This document shows positions 33,820 to 42,675 of a DNA stretch of 64,000 nucleotides, in pieces (within the stretch, counting starts at the first letter, position 1; each line of letters opens with the position of its first letter). This stretch comes from JAWXBK01 sp040878185 (GTDB taxonomy: Bacteria > Pseudomonadota > Alphaproteobacteria > Dongiales > Dongiaceae). The translations under genes were made by a program, and so were the position numbers. Below the pieces are notes generated by a model. It had not been told where the DNA came from. It made no database searches and saw only the letters and a program-made list of their open reading frames with translations. The stretch is taken from the NCBI GenBank assembly GCA_040878185.1, contig JBBDMS010000040.1, forward strand, positions 22,728 to 86,727, given 5' to 3'.

Positions 33820-35052
33820 ATGACCAAGCCTCCAACCGCCGCTCGATCCACGGCTTCCGGATCGCCAGCCTCGCTGCCGCTGGTCCGGCTACGGCGCGGC
33901 GCCCATCGCCGCGCACAATACGGCCATCCCTGGGTCTATTCCAACGAGATCGACATGGACCCGAAGGCGCGCGCCCTCGCCCCCGGAACCGCCGTCACCC
34001 TGATGGCGGAAGACGGTCACCGGCTCGGTACCTTTCTGTTCAATCCGCATGCGCTGATCACCGCGCGGCTGATCGATCCGAGGCCCGACACGCCGATCGA
34101 CACTGCGCTGTTCGCCGAACGCATCGGGCGGGCCAGGATGTTGCGCGACCAATTGTTCGACGCTCCTTATTACCGCCTGATCCATGCCGAGGCCGACGGC
34201 CTTCCCGGCACGATCGTCGATCGCTATGACGGATTGCTCGTGGTACAGATCAACACCGCCGGCATGGATGCACGGACCCCCGAGCTGATCGACGCACTGG
34301 AAACGGTTCTGGCACCGCAGACGATCCTGCTGCGCAACGATTCGGCGGCCCGCACGCTCGAGGGCCTGCCGGAAGAAATCAGAATCGCCAAGGGTACGAT
34401 CGACGCGCCGGTGACGGTGATCGAGAACGGCGTCACCTTCATCGCCGATCCCGGCGGCGGTCAGAAGACCGGCTGGTTTTTCGATCAGCGCGACAATCGC
34501 GCAATGGTCGCGCGTCTCGCGCGCGATAAACGCGTACTCGACCTCTATACCTATATGGGCGGGTTTGCACTGGCCGCGGCGCATGAAGGTGCGCGATCCG
34601 TGCTTGCCGTCGATCGCTCGGAACCCGCATTGACGCTGGCCGCGGAAGCCGCCCGTCGCAACAACCTCGCCGATCGCGTGACGTTCCGACGCGGCGAAGT
34701 CTTCGCCGTTGCGGAGTCGCTTGCCGATGCCGGCGAGCGTTTCGATATCGTGGTTGCCGATCCTCCCGCCTTCGTGAAATCGAAAAAGGAACTGAACCAG
34801 GGCGCGCGCGGCTATCGCAAGCTCGCGCGTCTCGCCGCCACGCTGGTGAAACCGGGCGGGTTCCTCTTCATCGCGTCCTGCTCGCACAACATGCCGGCCG
34901 ACGAATTTGGCGAGCAGGTGCGCCGCGGCCTGTTCGATGCGGGACGAAGCGGGCGCATTCTCGCGCGCACCGGCGCCGCCTCCGATCATCCGCTTCATCC
35001 GGCTTTGCCGGAGAGCGCCTATCTCAAGGCCGAGCTGATCGCTCTCGATTGA
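33820..35052 (+). CDS. rlmI: RlmI-like 23S rRNA cytosine methyltransferase
   Basis: 410 residues. N-terminal PUA-type RNA-binding region after about 25 variable residues (LRRGAHRRAQYGHPWVYSNEI), then GGGQKTGWFFDQRDNR and the Rossmann core VLDLYTYMGGFALAA. Catalytic-side motif VADPPAFVKSKKEL and a Ser-Cys-Ser segment (FIASCSHNM) fit the RlmI group, which makes m5C1962 in 23S rRNA. The site specificity here is inferred from the family. Its 3' end overlaps the convergent AraC-type gene by 29 bases. Confidence 0.88.
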   Translation: MTKPPTAARSTASGSPASLPLVRLRRGAHRRAQYGHPWVYSNEIDMDPKARALAPGTAVTLMAEDGHRLGTFLFNPHALITARLIDPRPDTPIDTALFAERIGRARMLRDQLFDAPYYRLIHAEADGLPGTIVDRYDGLLVVQINTAGMDARTPELIDALETVLAPQTILLRNDSAARTLEGLPEEIRIAKGTIDAPVTVIENGVTFIADPGGGQKTGWFFDQRDNRAMVARLARDKRVLDLYTYMGGFALAAAHEGARSVLAVDRSEPALTLAAEAARRNNLADRVTFRRGEVFAVAESLADAGERFDIVVADPPAFVKSKKELNQGARGYRKLARLAATLVKPGGFLFIASCSHNMPADEFGEQVRRGLFDAGRSGRILARTGAASDHPLHPALPESAYLKAELIALD

Positions 35053-35794
35053 GACGCCCGCCGCCTCCGGAGAAATAGCGACCGGGTGTCGTGCCGAGCG
35101 AACCGCGGAACGCATGCACGAAGGCGCTCGCGCTGCTGTAGCCGACATCGAAGGCCGCATCCGACACGCTCACGCCGGCGCCCAGCCGTTCGAGCGCCAG
35201 CAGGAGGCGCGCCTGCCGCCGCCACTGGCGCAAGGTCATCCCGGTTTCGAGATGAAAGCGGCGAATGAAAGTGCGGGTCGACATCGCGGCGTCCTTCGCG
35301 AGCGCGGCAATAGGCCGTTCGCGTGCGGGCTCCGTCAGCAAGGTGGCCGTGACACGACGCAGTCGCGGATCGGTCGGTTCGGGAATGTGCAGCGGTACCG
35401 ATTCCACGTTCCCGATCTCGGCGATCAGCAGGCTCAGCAGCGGCGGCACCAATAGCGGATCCGGCTGGCCGACCATGCGCAGGATCAGCTCACGCATCAG
35501 CGGCGAGACGGTCCAGACCGTGCAGTCCGCCGGAAAAGCGGGATGCCCACCGCGCAGATAGACGGTGCGCATTGCGACGGCGCCGATGCAGGCGATCGAA
35601 TGCACCACCCCGGCCGGCATCCAGAGCGCACGGCCCGGCGGCACGATCCAGGTACCGCCCCGGCTCGCGATCCGCATGACCCCGGTCGCCGCATGGACGA
35701 TCTGGTGCGAGACATGACTATGCGGCTCGATCTGAGCGCCTTTGGGATAGTCCTCGGCCCAGCCCTTGGCGCGGATCGCCTCTTCTCCGGTCAT
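35024..35794 (-). CDS. AraC-family regulator with N-terminal cupin (NimR/YeaM-like)
   Basis: 256 residues. Residues 15-90 form a cupin sensor (IEPHSHVSHQIVHAATG, WIVPPGRALWMPAGVVHSI). The C-terminal 100 residues carry the double AraC HTH (AALAKDAAMSTRTFIRRFHLETGMTLRQWR and VSDAAFDVGYSSASAFVHAFR). This arrangement, divergent from an MFS exporter gene, matches NimR-NimT of E. coli, so it probably controls that transporter. No clear Shine-Dalgarno sequence precedes ATG 35794. Its last codons overlap the rlmI-like gene on the other strand. Confidence 0.88.
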   Translation of the reverse strand: MTGEEAIRAKGWAEDYPKGAQIEPHSHVSHQIVHAATGVMRIASRGGTWIVPPGRALWMPAGVVHSIACIGAVAMRTVYLRGGHPAFPADCTVWTVSPLMRELILRMVGQPDPLLVPPLLSLLIAEIGNVESVPLHIPEPTDPRLRRVTATLLTEPARERPIAALAKDAAMSTRTFIRRFHLETGMTLRQWRRQARLLLALERLGAGVSVSDAAFDVGYSSASAFVHAFRGSLGTTPGRYFSGGGGRLNRERSARP

Positions 35795-35892
35795 GGCATT
35801 TATTCGATATTGATTGTCATTATGTAGAAAGAACGTAAGAGATCGCGCGGGTAAAATACAGACCTCTCAACCCCGTTTCCGGAGCCCGCCCG

Positions 35893-37116
35893 ATGTTCGG
35901 CTCGCCCCAGCTTCGCTTCATGAATGCCGGCCATTTCTGCGATCATTATTTCCTGCTGATCTTTCCGACCGCGGTCATCGCGATCCAGGACGATTGGCAG
36001 ATGGACTACGGTGAGGCGCTCGCGCTCGGCACGCCGGCCGTTCTCGCCTTCGCGCTCGGGACGTTGCTAGCGGGGTGGCTGGGCGATCGCTGGAGCCGCC
36101 GGTCGCTGATGGCGATCTTCTTCATCGGCATCGGACTCTCCGGCGTCGTCACCGGCTTTGCCGAAGGCCCTGCCTGGCTGGCGACCGGCCTCGCGCTGAT
36201 AAGCCTGTTCGCGGCGATCTACCATCCCGTTGCGCTCGCGATGATCACCGATATCGCGACCAAACCCGGCCGCGCGCTCGCGGTCAACGGCGTGTTCGGC
36301 AATCTCGGCCTCGCCGGCGCGACGCTCGCGACCGGATGGATCGCCGCGAGCTACGACTGGCACGCGGCATTCCTCATTCCGGGTGTCGTGGCTGTCGTCT
36401 TCGGCGTTCTTTATTGCATCATCGCCTTTCGCGACACCACGTCGGGCAGCGGCAAAATCGAGGCCATCGCCGCGATCGCATCGACGCGCGCGATGCAAAT
36501 TCGCATCGTTGCTGCCGTGCTCGTCTTCGCGCTGCTGGGCGGTCTGATTTTCAACGCGGTGACGATCTCGCTCCCCAAATTGTTCGACGAGCGCCTCTCC
36601 GGCATCGCCGACGATCTTTCCCAGGTCGGCGAGTATGCGGCGCTGGTCTTCGCGATTGCCGCGTTCGCGCAACTGCCGGTCGGCGATCTGCTCGACCGCT
36701 TCGGTGCGCGGATTATCCTGCTCACCCTGTTCGCGGCGCAGTTCGTCGCGTTCATCCTGATTGCCGATGCCGACGGTGCGATCGTGGTGCCGCTGGCGAT
36801 CGGCCTGGTGCTGATGATGTTTGCCGAACTGCCGGTGACCGCCTGGCTGGTCGGGCGGTACGTCTCGTCGCGCTGGCGGGCGCGCGCCTTCTCGATCGAG
36901 TATCTGCTGTCGCTCGGTGTCAGTTCGGCTGCGCTGCCGGCGATCGCCGCCCTGCATCATTTCGGCTACGGGTTCGATAAGCAGTATCTGATGCTGGCCG
37001 GCTGCGTCGCGATCGCGTTCGTCGTCGCGTTCCTGCTGCCGGGACGGCCGCGCGTGGATCAGATCGCCGATCCGGCGATCAGTGATGGCCCCCGGCTTCG
37101 TCGAAGCCGCGCTTGA
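35893..37116 (+). CDS. MFS transporter
   Basis: 407 residues with about 12 membrane helices. GWLGDRWSRRSLM (loop 2-3 motif A) and DLLDRFGARIIL (loop 8-9) mark a major facilitator. Shine-Dalgarno CCGGAG 8 bases before the ATG. Divergent from an AraC-type regulator, 98 bases apart, suggesting an inducible efflux or uptake pump for an unknown compound. The last 12 codons overlap the convergent small membrane-protein gene. Confidence 0.9.
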   Translation: MFGSPQLRFMNAGHFCDHYFLLIFPTAVIAIQDDWQMDYGEALALGTPAVLAFALGTLLAGWLGDRWSRRSLMAIFFIGIGLSGVVTGFAEGPAWLATGLALISLFAAIYHPVALAMITDIATKPGRALAVNGVFGNLGLAGATLATGWIAASYDWHAAFLIPGVVAVVFGVLYCIIAFRDTTSGSGKIEAIAAIASTRAMQIRIVAAVLVFALLGGLIFNAVTISLPKLFDERLSGIADDLSQVGEYAALVFAIAAFAQLPVGDLLDRFGARIILLTLFAAQFVAFILIADADGAIVVPLAIGLVLMMFAELPVTAWLVGRYVSSRWRARAFSIEYLLSLGVSSAALPAIAALHHFGYGFDKQYLMLAGCVAIAFVVAFLLPGRPRVDQIADPAISDGPRLRRSRA

Positions 37117-37267
37117 TCATGAGGAAGATGAAAAGGATCGCGAAGGCGAAGAAGGCGAGGCCGCCCCAATAGGCGACCGAGGCGCCGCCGCGCGCCGCCA
37201 CGAACAGGCCGGCGATGCCCATCAGGCCCACGCAGCCGCACCAGATCCATTTCGAAACATCGCCCAT
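37079..37267 (-). CDS. Small two-helix membrane protein
   Basis: 62 residues. Two hydrophobic segments (about 7-24 and 30-51) with a short Gly/Arg turn and a charged C-terminus ending HH. GAAGGA lies 7 bases before the ATG, which supports translation, and the composition is membrane-like. No family recognised. It overlaps the 3' end of the MFS gene on the opposite strand by 38 bases and lies 45 bases downstream of the histidine kinase start-to-stop unit on the other side. Could be an accessory of a transporter or an independent stress peptide. Confidence 0.65.
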   Translation of the reverse strand: MGDVSKWIWCGCVGLMGIAGLFVAARGGASVAYWGGLAFFAFAILFIFLMIKRGFDEAGGHH

Positions 37268-37312
37268 AGCCGTTCCTTCGATTCCGGCGGCCGATCGGCC
37301 GCGCGGGCGAAA

Positions 37313-38776
37313 TTAATGGGAACGGGGGCGCGGCGCAACGCCCCGGCGCTCAGCCGAAGCGGGCAGTGTCAGGCGGAATGCGGTGCCCTTGCCGCTGGTA
37401 TGCAGCAGCAGCACGTCGCCGCCATGAGCGCGCATGATCTCGCGGGCGATCGCAAGGCCGAGGCCGGAACCGCCCGGACGTGCCGAACCCGCAAACGGCC
37501 GGAACAGGTTTTCCCGCGCGCGCGGCGGCAGGCCCGGGCCATTGTCGCGAATGTCGATTTCAATGCCCTCGGCCGTCATGCGGACACCCATCGCGATCAG
37601 TGTCGCACCCGATTGCAGGGCGTTGAGGGCGATGTTGGCGATGACCCGATAAAGCTGCGAGCGATCGGCGAAGACCGCGATCGAATCGGAGTCGATCTCC
37701 CAGCCGATGCCCTTGTTGCGGTCGGGCAGCAGATCGGCCCGTACTTCATCGAGCAGTGGCGCCAGCGCGAAATTCCGGCGTTCGAGCCGCAATGAGCCGT
37801 CGCGCGTGAAGTCGAGCGTGCGGGTACAGAGGTCGACCGCGCGATCGAGGGCCGATACCAGAGTCGGCGACGCATGGCGGACCTGCGGATCGCCGCTCTC
37901 GGCCAGCCGGTCGGAAACCAGGCGCGCCGTCGTCAGCATGTTGCGCAGATCGTGACTGATCTTGCCGACCGCGGTGCCGAGCGCGGCGAGTCGCGTTTTT
38001 TGCGTCAGCGAATCACGAATTGCGAGTTGCATCGCGGTCAGCTCGCGCTCGACCACGCCGACCTCGTCGGAGCGGGTGGAGGGGTGGACGATCCTCGATG
38101 CGTCTTCCGGGTTCTGGCGGAACGCGACCATGCTTTCGCTGATCCGTCGCATCGGACGCACCATCATCCAATGCAGGCTGAAAAAGACGAGCGTCGCGGT
38201 GAACAGAGAAATGATGATCGAGAGCCCGAGAATACGTTCCGAGAAATTGATCAGCTCCGCACGCATCGGCGCTTCGTCGATCAGGATGTCGACCACGTCG
38301 GAGGGCATGTTCGGCGACGGCGCGATCACGTGCAGCAGCCGGTTGTCGGAATGCCAGAGCGTCGCGAACGCATCGACGATCAACGTGAAAAAGCCGACCT
38401 GGCCAAGATGAATGGTGACATCGGCCATGACCGGCGTTTCGTCGCGGTCGATCGCCTCGCCCTCGTCCGGCGCATTCATGCCGACCAGCACATATTGGCC
38501 CTGCAGGATCAGCTTGCTGCCGTTCTCGCGCTCGAGCCCGACGACATAGGCGCCCGCATGCTTCAGCAGTTCGGCGGTCAGCGCATCGCTCACCATGTTG
38601 TCGGGTGTCGCCAGCAGCGCGAGTGCTGCGATATGCGAATCCGCCAGCCTGTTTTGCAGATAGTTGTAGCGATAGGCCGCAACCGAGGGCGCATAGATGA
38701 ACACTTCGGCCAACATGACGAAGCCGATGGTCAAAACCAACAGCCGCGCGGAGAGACTCCGAAACGGCGACGGCAT
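37313..38776 (-). CDS. Membrane sensor histidine kinase (orphan)
   Basis: 487 residues from ATG 38776 (AGGGG 8 bases upstream; ATG 38797 and GTG 38806 are alternatives). Two helices (about 9-30 and 181-203) bracket a periplasmic sensor of about 150 residues, followed by a HAMP-like linker, the phospho-acceptor box GKISHDLRNM (His275), an N-box ANIALNALQ and G-boxes DNGPGLP and GGSGLGLAIA. The H-box form HDLRN is typical of HisKA_2/HWE-like or degenerate HisKA kinases. No response regulator is next to it, so its partner is elsewhere. Signal unknown. Confidence 0.88.
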   Translation of the reverse strand: MPSPFRSLSARLLVLTIGFVMLAEVFIYAPSVAAYRYNYLQNRLADSHIAALALLATPDNMVSDALTAELLKHAGAYVVGLERENGSKLILQGQYVLVGMNAPDEGEAIDRDETPVMADVTIHLGQVGFFTLIVDAFATLWHSDNRLLHVIAPSPNMPSDVVDILIDEAPMRAELINFSERILGLSIIISLFTATLVFFSLHWMMVRPMRRISESMVAFRQNPEDASRIVHPSTRSDEVGVVERELTAMQLAIRDSLTQKTRLAALGTAVGKISHDLRNMLTTARLVSDRLAESGDPQVRHASPTLVSALDRAVDLCTRTLDFTRDGSLRLERRNFALAPLLDEVRADLLPDRNKGIGWEIDSDSIAVFADRSQLYRVIANIALNALQSGATLIAMGVRMTAEGIEIDIRDNGPGLPPRARENLFRPFAGSARPGGSGLGLAIAREIMRAHGGDVLLLHTSGKGTAFRLTLPASAERRGVAPRPRSH

Positions 38777-38837
38777 ACGGGCACCCCTGCCACTCATGGG
38801 CGGCACTCTACCATAGGCCGCAGCGTCGATGCACGAA

Positions 38838-38880
38838 CTCGTGATCGTAAAAACTGCCTGAAAATGGCGGTTTTGACGAG
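38838..38880 (-). terminator. Hairpin with T-run upstream of the histidine kinase
   Basis: On the minus strand CCGCC-ATTTTCA-GGCAG flanked by AAAA and TTTTT, with an outer CTCGT/ACGAG pair. It resembles an intrinsic terminator but no minus-strand gene lies upstream of it; it is about 60 bases before the kinase start. It may be an attenuator in the kinase leader, or it may end an unannotated small RNA. Confidence 0.4.
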
Positions 38881-39332
38881 CTCGGGGTTGCGTCTTTGGG
38901 AAAGTGTTCAGCCCTCTTTCAGAATTGAATAATTAGATATTCAACCGCATCACGGTTCGCATCGACGTTCCGTCCTGGTCATGCGCGCCGTCGCCGCTCA
39001 TTCCCAGGAAATGCGCCGGCCAACGGCCCGGCCCCGGTATCAAACAAGGCCGAGAGGCTTCGACCGGTCCGAGCGGCCGGGTCGGACGATTGCCGCCACC
39101 GGTGCGGCGATACGCCACGCCCGGCCGGCGCCGGCTGCCGACAGGCGCCCGGATGGCTCGGCGCCCGAAATGCCGCTGTTTTGCCCTGTCGGGCCGGAAA
39201 ACCCGGCATTGGGCAGCTCGGGACAAAGGCCGTCCACGGATGGCAGCCCCCACGGCACCCACAGGAAGTCCCCGCCCGGCCGGAAATCGTTGATATTGTG
39301 CGGCCGTGCGGCAGACAGGGCTCGTCCGCGCG
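38881..39332. other. Gene-free stretch upstream of the rpmH promoter
   Basis: About 450 bases. The left 60 are AT-rich (around 38910-38945); the remainder is very GC-rich with many short GC palindromes. Several open frames exist here on both strands, but they lack ribosome sites and family features. I saw no DnaA boxes, so there is no support for an origin. The AT-rich end may hold a promoter for the histidine kinase. Confidence 0.5.
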
Positions 39333-39361
39333 TTGACTAAGCCCGGCCCAGCCCCTATACA
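39333..39361 (+). promoter_or_regulatory. Sigma70 promoter of the rpmH-rnpA-yidD-yidC operon
   Basis: TTGACT (39333-39338) and TATACA (39356-39361) with exactly 17 bases between, about 45 bases before the rpmH start. The best match to a housekeeping promoter in the window, and placed as expected for a highly expressed ribosomal protein. Confidence 0.75.
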
Positions 39362-39405
39362 GCCCGCCGACATTTTCCACGAACTTCCGACGACGGAGAT
39401 CTCCG

Positions 39406-39540
39406 GTGAAGCGCACCTATCAGCCCAGTGTGCTCGTCCGCAAACGGCGCCACGGCTTCCGTTCGCGCATGTCGACCGTGGGCGGGCGTACCGTCATTCG
39501 GCGGCGTCGAGCCAAGGGGCGCAAGCGTCTCAGCGCCTGA
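39406..39540 (+). CDS. rpmH: Ribosomal protein bL34
   Basis: 44 residues beginning (M)KRTYQPSVLVRKRRHGF and ending GRKRLSA, the standard L34 sequence. The start codon is GTG, with CGGAGAT just upstream. First gene of the conserved cluster with rnpA, yidD and yidC. Confidence 0.97.
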   Translation: MKRTYQPSVLVRKRRHGFRSRMSTVGGRTVIRRRRAKGRKRLSA

Positions 39541-39551
39541 GCCGCCGTCCG

Positions 39552-39938
39552 ATGACCACCGTCGGCCGGCTCCGGCGACGGGCCGAATTCCTCAAAGTTG
39601 CCGCCGGCCGTCGCAAATGGGCGGCCCCGGGCCTCGTCATGCAGGTCCGCGGCTGGGATCAGGCCGAATGCGATAGCCTTCCCGCCGACACGCTGCGCGT
39701 GGGATACACGGCAAGCCGGAAAGTCGGCTCTGCCGTCGCACGCAATCGCGCACGACGCCGGTTGCGGGCGGCGGTGCAGGAAACCCTGACGCGGCTTGCC
39801 TGTCCGGCGCACGACTATGTGCTGATTGCGCGCAGCGGCACGCTCACCCGGCCCTTTCCGGCATTGCTGGGCGATATCGAAGCGGCACTCGACCGGCTCA
39901 AGGCGCGCTGCGGCGCGGAAGCCAACGGGAAGCGATGA
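39552..39938 (+). CDS. rnpA: Ribonuclease P protein component
   Basis: 128 residues. GRLRRRAEFLKV at the N-terminus and the RNR-type motif VGSAVARNRARRRLRAAVQE identify the protein that helps RNase P RNA mature tRNA 5' ends. The frame is open far upstream through rpmH; ATG 39552, 11 bases after rpmH, fits the family start. No clear ribosome site, so translation is likely coupled to rpmH. Its stop overlaps yidD. Confidence 0.95.
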   Translation: MTTVGRLRRRAEFLKVAAGRRKWAAPGLVMQVRGWDQAECDSLPADTLRVGYTASRKVGSAVARNRARRRLRAAVQETLTRLACPAHDYVLIARSGTLTRPFPALLGDIEAALDRLKARCGAEANGKR

Positions 39939-40225
39939 TGTTGGAGAAACGCGCGGGCAACGGACGGAGCATCGGCCGCATTGTCGTCGCCGGCATCCTG
40001 CGTGGCTATCAGCTTCTGCTGTCGCCGATCTACGGCCCGGTCTGTCGCTATGCGCCGAGCTGTTCGCATTACGCGCACGATGCCGTGCTGAAACACGGGC
40101 CGCTGCGCGGCGGCTGGCTCGCGCTGCGGCGTCTCGCTCGCTGCCATCCCTGGGGCGGCTCCGGATTCGATCCGGTGCCGGAAGCTGATGTGCCGGCCAT
40201 GGTCCGGCGGCATCGACACGGCTGA
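39935..40225 (+). CDS. yidD: Membrane protein insertion efficiency factor
   Basis: 96 residues. The YidD signature is present: LRGYQLLLSPIYGPVCRYAPSCSHYA, then HGPLRGGWLALRRLARCHPW and GFDPVP. An amphipathic peripheral protein that helps YidC/SecYEG insert membrane proteins. ATGATG at 39935/39938 overlaps the rnpA stop. Confidence 0.95.
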   Translation: MMLEKRAGNGRSIGRIVVAGILRGYQLLLSPIYGPVCRYAPSCSHYAHDAVLKHGPLRGGWLALRRLARCHPWGGSGFDPVPEADVPAMVRRHRHG

Positions 40226-40260
40226 CGCGTTGGCCAAGCGAAGAACGACGAGGAACGGGC

Positions 40261-41985
40261 ATGGGTGAGCATCGCAACCTGATCATCGCGATCGTGATTT
40301 CGATCGTCGTCATGATCTTCTACCCGTTCTTCTACTCCTACATCTCGCCGCCGCCGGTCGTGCCGGTGGAATCGACGACCGACGCGACGACGAGCGATGC
40401 ACCCTCGGCGCCGGACGATCAGCCGAGCGATACCGCCGCAACCGAAGTCGTGATGCGTGAGCGCGCAGAAGTACTGGCCGACACGCCGCGCGTTCCAATC
40501 GAAACACTGCGTGTCTCCGGATCGGTCTCGCTGGTCGGCGGTCGGATCGACGATCTGATCCTGAACGACTACCGCGAGACCGTGGACCCGAACAGCCCGC
40601 GCATCGTGTTGCTCTCGCCCGCCGACAGCGACGGCGCCTATTACGGCGAATTCGGCTGGGTCGCATCGGACGACGCGACGCTAGTGCCGAACGGCGAGAC
40701 GCACTGGCAGACCGATGGCGCCCGGCTGACGCCGGCAACACCACTCGTTCTCACCTGGGACAATGGCGCGGGGCTCGTCTTCACGCGCACCATCGCGATC
40801 GACGCCGATTATCTTTTCACCGTCACGCAGAACGTCACGAACAACGGTGACGCTCCGGTCACACTCTATCCTTACGGCCTTATCTCGCGGCATGGCACGC
40901 CAGTGACGCAGGGCTTCTTCATCCTGCATGAAGGGCTGATCGGCGTGCTCGACGGCAAGCTCAAGGAAATTGACTATGACGACGTCGTCGACGACGGCGC
41001 GATCGAGCTACAGAGCCCCGGCGGATGGCTCGGTTTCACCGACAAATACTGGCTGACGGCTCTCGTGCCTTCGCAGTCGCAGGATGTGACCGCCCGCTTC
41101 AGTCACACCCTGCGCGACGCCGCAAACCGTTATCAGACCGACTTCCGCGGCGCTGCGGTCACATTGGCGCCGGGCGAGACCGGCGCCAGCGAGAATTACT
41201 TCTTCGCCGGCGCCAAGGAAGTCCGCCTGCTCGATCACTACGAATCGGAAAAGGGCTTTCCGCTGTTCGATCGCGGCGTCGACTGGGGCTGGTTCTATTT
41301 CCTCACGAAGCCGATCTTCTACACGCTCGATTACATCTTCAAATATGTCGGCAATTTTGGCGTCGCGATCCTGTTGCTGACGGTGCTGGTCAAGGGCCTG
41401 TTCTATCCGCTCGCCAGCAAGAGCTATCGCGCGATGAGCAAGATGAAGGCGCTCACGCCCGAGATGAAGCGCGTGCGCGAACAATTCGGCGACGACAAAT
41501 TGCGCCAGCAGCAGGAAATGATGGCGCTCTACAAGCGCGAGAAGGTGAACCCGGCCTCGGGCTGCCTGCCGATCATGGTGCAGATCCCGGTGTTCTTCGC
41601 GCTGTATAAAGTGCTGTTCGTCACCATCGAAATGCGCCACGCGCCGTTCTTCGGCTGGATCCAGGATCTTTCGGCACCCGATCCGACGAGCTGGCTCAAT
41701 CTGTTCGGCCTGCTTCCTTATGCCGTGCCCGAACTCGGTTTCTTCAACATCGCCTCGATCGGCGTCTGGCCGCTGATCATGGGCCTTACGATGTTCCTGC
41801 AGATGCGGCTCAACCCGACGCCACCGGATCCGACCCAGGCGAAGATCATGGCAGCCCTGCCCTTCGTCTTCACCTTCATGCTCGGCCATTTCGCCGCCGG
41901 TCTCGTTGTCTACTGGGCATGGAACAACACGCTTTCGATCGCCCAGCAGCGCCTCATCATGTGGCGGATGGGCGTGAAGCCCTGA
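40261..41985 (+). CDS. yidC: Membrane protein insertase YidC
   Basis: 574 residues, Gram-negative length. N-terminal helix (about 7-28), a periplasmic beta-rich P1 domain (about 60-330) and the conserved five-helix insertase core (about 350-560) with LTVLVKGLFYPLASKSYRAMSKMKALTPEM and NPASGCLPIMVQIPVFFALY. It inserts and folds inner-membrane proteins, alone or with SecYEG. Ribosome site GAGGAACGGGC before the ATG. Followed 13 bases later by engB. Confidence 0.97.
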   Translation: MGEHRNLIIAIVISIVVMIFYPFFYSYISPPPVVPVESTTDATTSDAPSAPDDQPSDTAATEVVMRERAEVLADTPRVPIETLRVSGSVSLVGGRIDDLILNDYRETVDPNSPRIVLLSPADSDGAYYGEFGWVASDDATLVPNGETHWQTDGARLTPATPLVLTWDNGAGLVFTRTIAIDADYLFTVTQNVTNNGDAPVTLYPYGLISRHGTPVTQGFFILHEGLIGVLDGKLKEIDYDDVVDDGAIELQSPGGWLGFTDKYWLTALVPSQSQDVTARFSHTLRDAANRYQTDFRGAAVTLAPGETGASENYFFAGAKEVRLLDHYESEKGFPLFDRGVDWGWFYFLTKPIFYTLDYIFKYVGNFGVAILLLTVLVKGLFYPLASKSYRAMSKMKALTPEMKRVREQFGDDKLRQQQEMMALYKREKVNPASGCLPIMVQIPVFFALYKVLFVTIEMRHAPFFGWIQDLSAPDPTSWLNLFGLLPYAVPELGFFNIASIGVWPLIMGLTMFLQMRLNPTPPDPTQAKIMAALPFVFTFMLGHFAAGLVVYWAWNNTLSIAQQRLIMWRMGVKP

Positions 41986-41998
41986 CCCGGGCCACGCC

Positions 41999-42664
41999 AT
42001 GACCGGGCAGGACGACGACACGGCCATCAGCGCGGCGGCGCTCGAAGCGGGCCGGCTCTTGTTCGCGAAGCCCTGCGTTTTCGTCGCGGGCGTCGCCGAG
42101 GAAGAGCAGCTTCTGCCGCCGACTTTGCCCGAGATTGCCGTGCTCGGCCGCTCGAATGTCGGCAAGTCCAGCCTGCTGAACGCGCTGACCGGACGGCGCA
42201 GCCTCGCGCGCATCTCGGTCACGCCGGGCCGCACCCAGCAGCTCAATTTCTTCGATCTCGACGGCCGGCTGATACTGGTCGACATGCCGGGCTACGGTTA
42301 TGCGGCGGTCGGGCGCGCGCGCTCGGAAGCCTGGACCCGGCTCATCGAACGCTATCTTGCGGGCCGCACCTCGCTGCAGCGCATCCTGGTCCTGATCGAC
42401 GCGCGGCACGGGCTGAAGCCGGTCGACCATGAGTGGATGACGCGGATGGACAAGGCGGCGCAGTCCTATCAGATCGTGCTGACGAAAATGGACGAGGTGC
42501 CGGCTGCCAAACGCGAACAGGTCGCCGCGAAGATCGCCGCCGAGATCGCACGTCATCCCGCCGCCCATCCCGTTGTCATGCCGACCAGCGCCGAGACCAG
42601 TGCGGGCGTGCCGGCGCTGCGTGCGGTGCTGGCGGAACTGGCAGCGCCGGACGCTTTCCGCTAG
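41999..42664 (+). CDS. engB: Ribosome-biogenesis GTPase EngB (YihA/YsxC)
   Basis: 221 residues. G1 VLGRSNVGKSSL (48-59), the switch region TPGRTQQLNFF, G3 DMPGYGYA and G4 TKMD identify the TrmE-Era-EngA-EngB-Septin GTPase needed for late 50S assembly. Same operon as yidC, and argB follows after 11 bases. G4 has Met where Ala is usual, a mild change. Confidence 0.95.
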   Translation: MTGQDDDTAISAAALEAGRLLFAKPCVFVAGVAEEEQLLPPTLPEIAVLGRSNVGKSSLLNALTGRRSLARISVTPGRTQQLNFFDLDGRLILVDMPGYGYAAVGRARSEAWTRLIERYLAGRTSLQRILVLIDARHGLKPVDHEWMTRMDKAAQSYQIVLTKMDEVPAAKREQVAAKIAAEIARHPAAHPVVMPTSAETSAGVPALRAVLAELAAPDAFR

Positions 42665-42675
42665 TCTCCCGGCCC

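Noticed and set aside
38881..39405. Chromosome origin near rpmH
   Set aside because: The rpmH neighbourhood can be near oriC, but no DnaA boxes or dnaA gene were seen in the gap.
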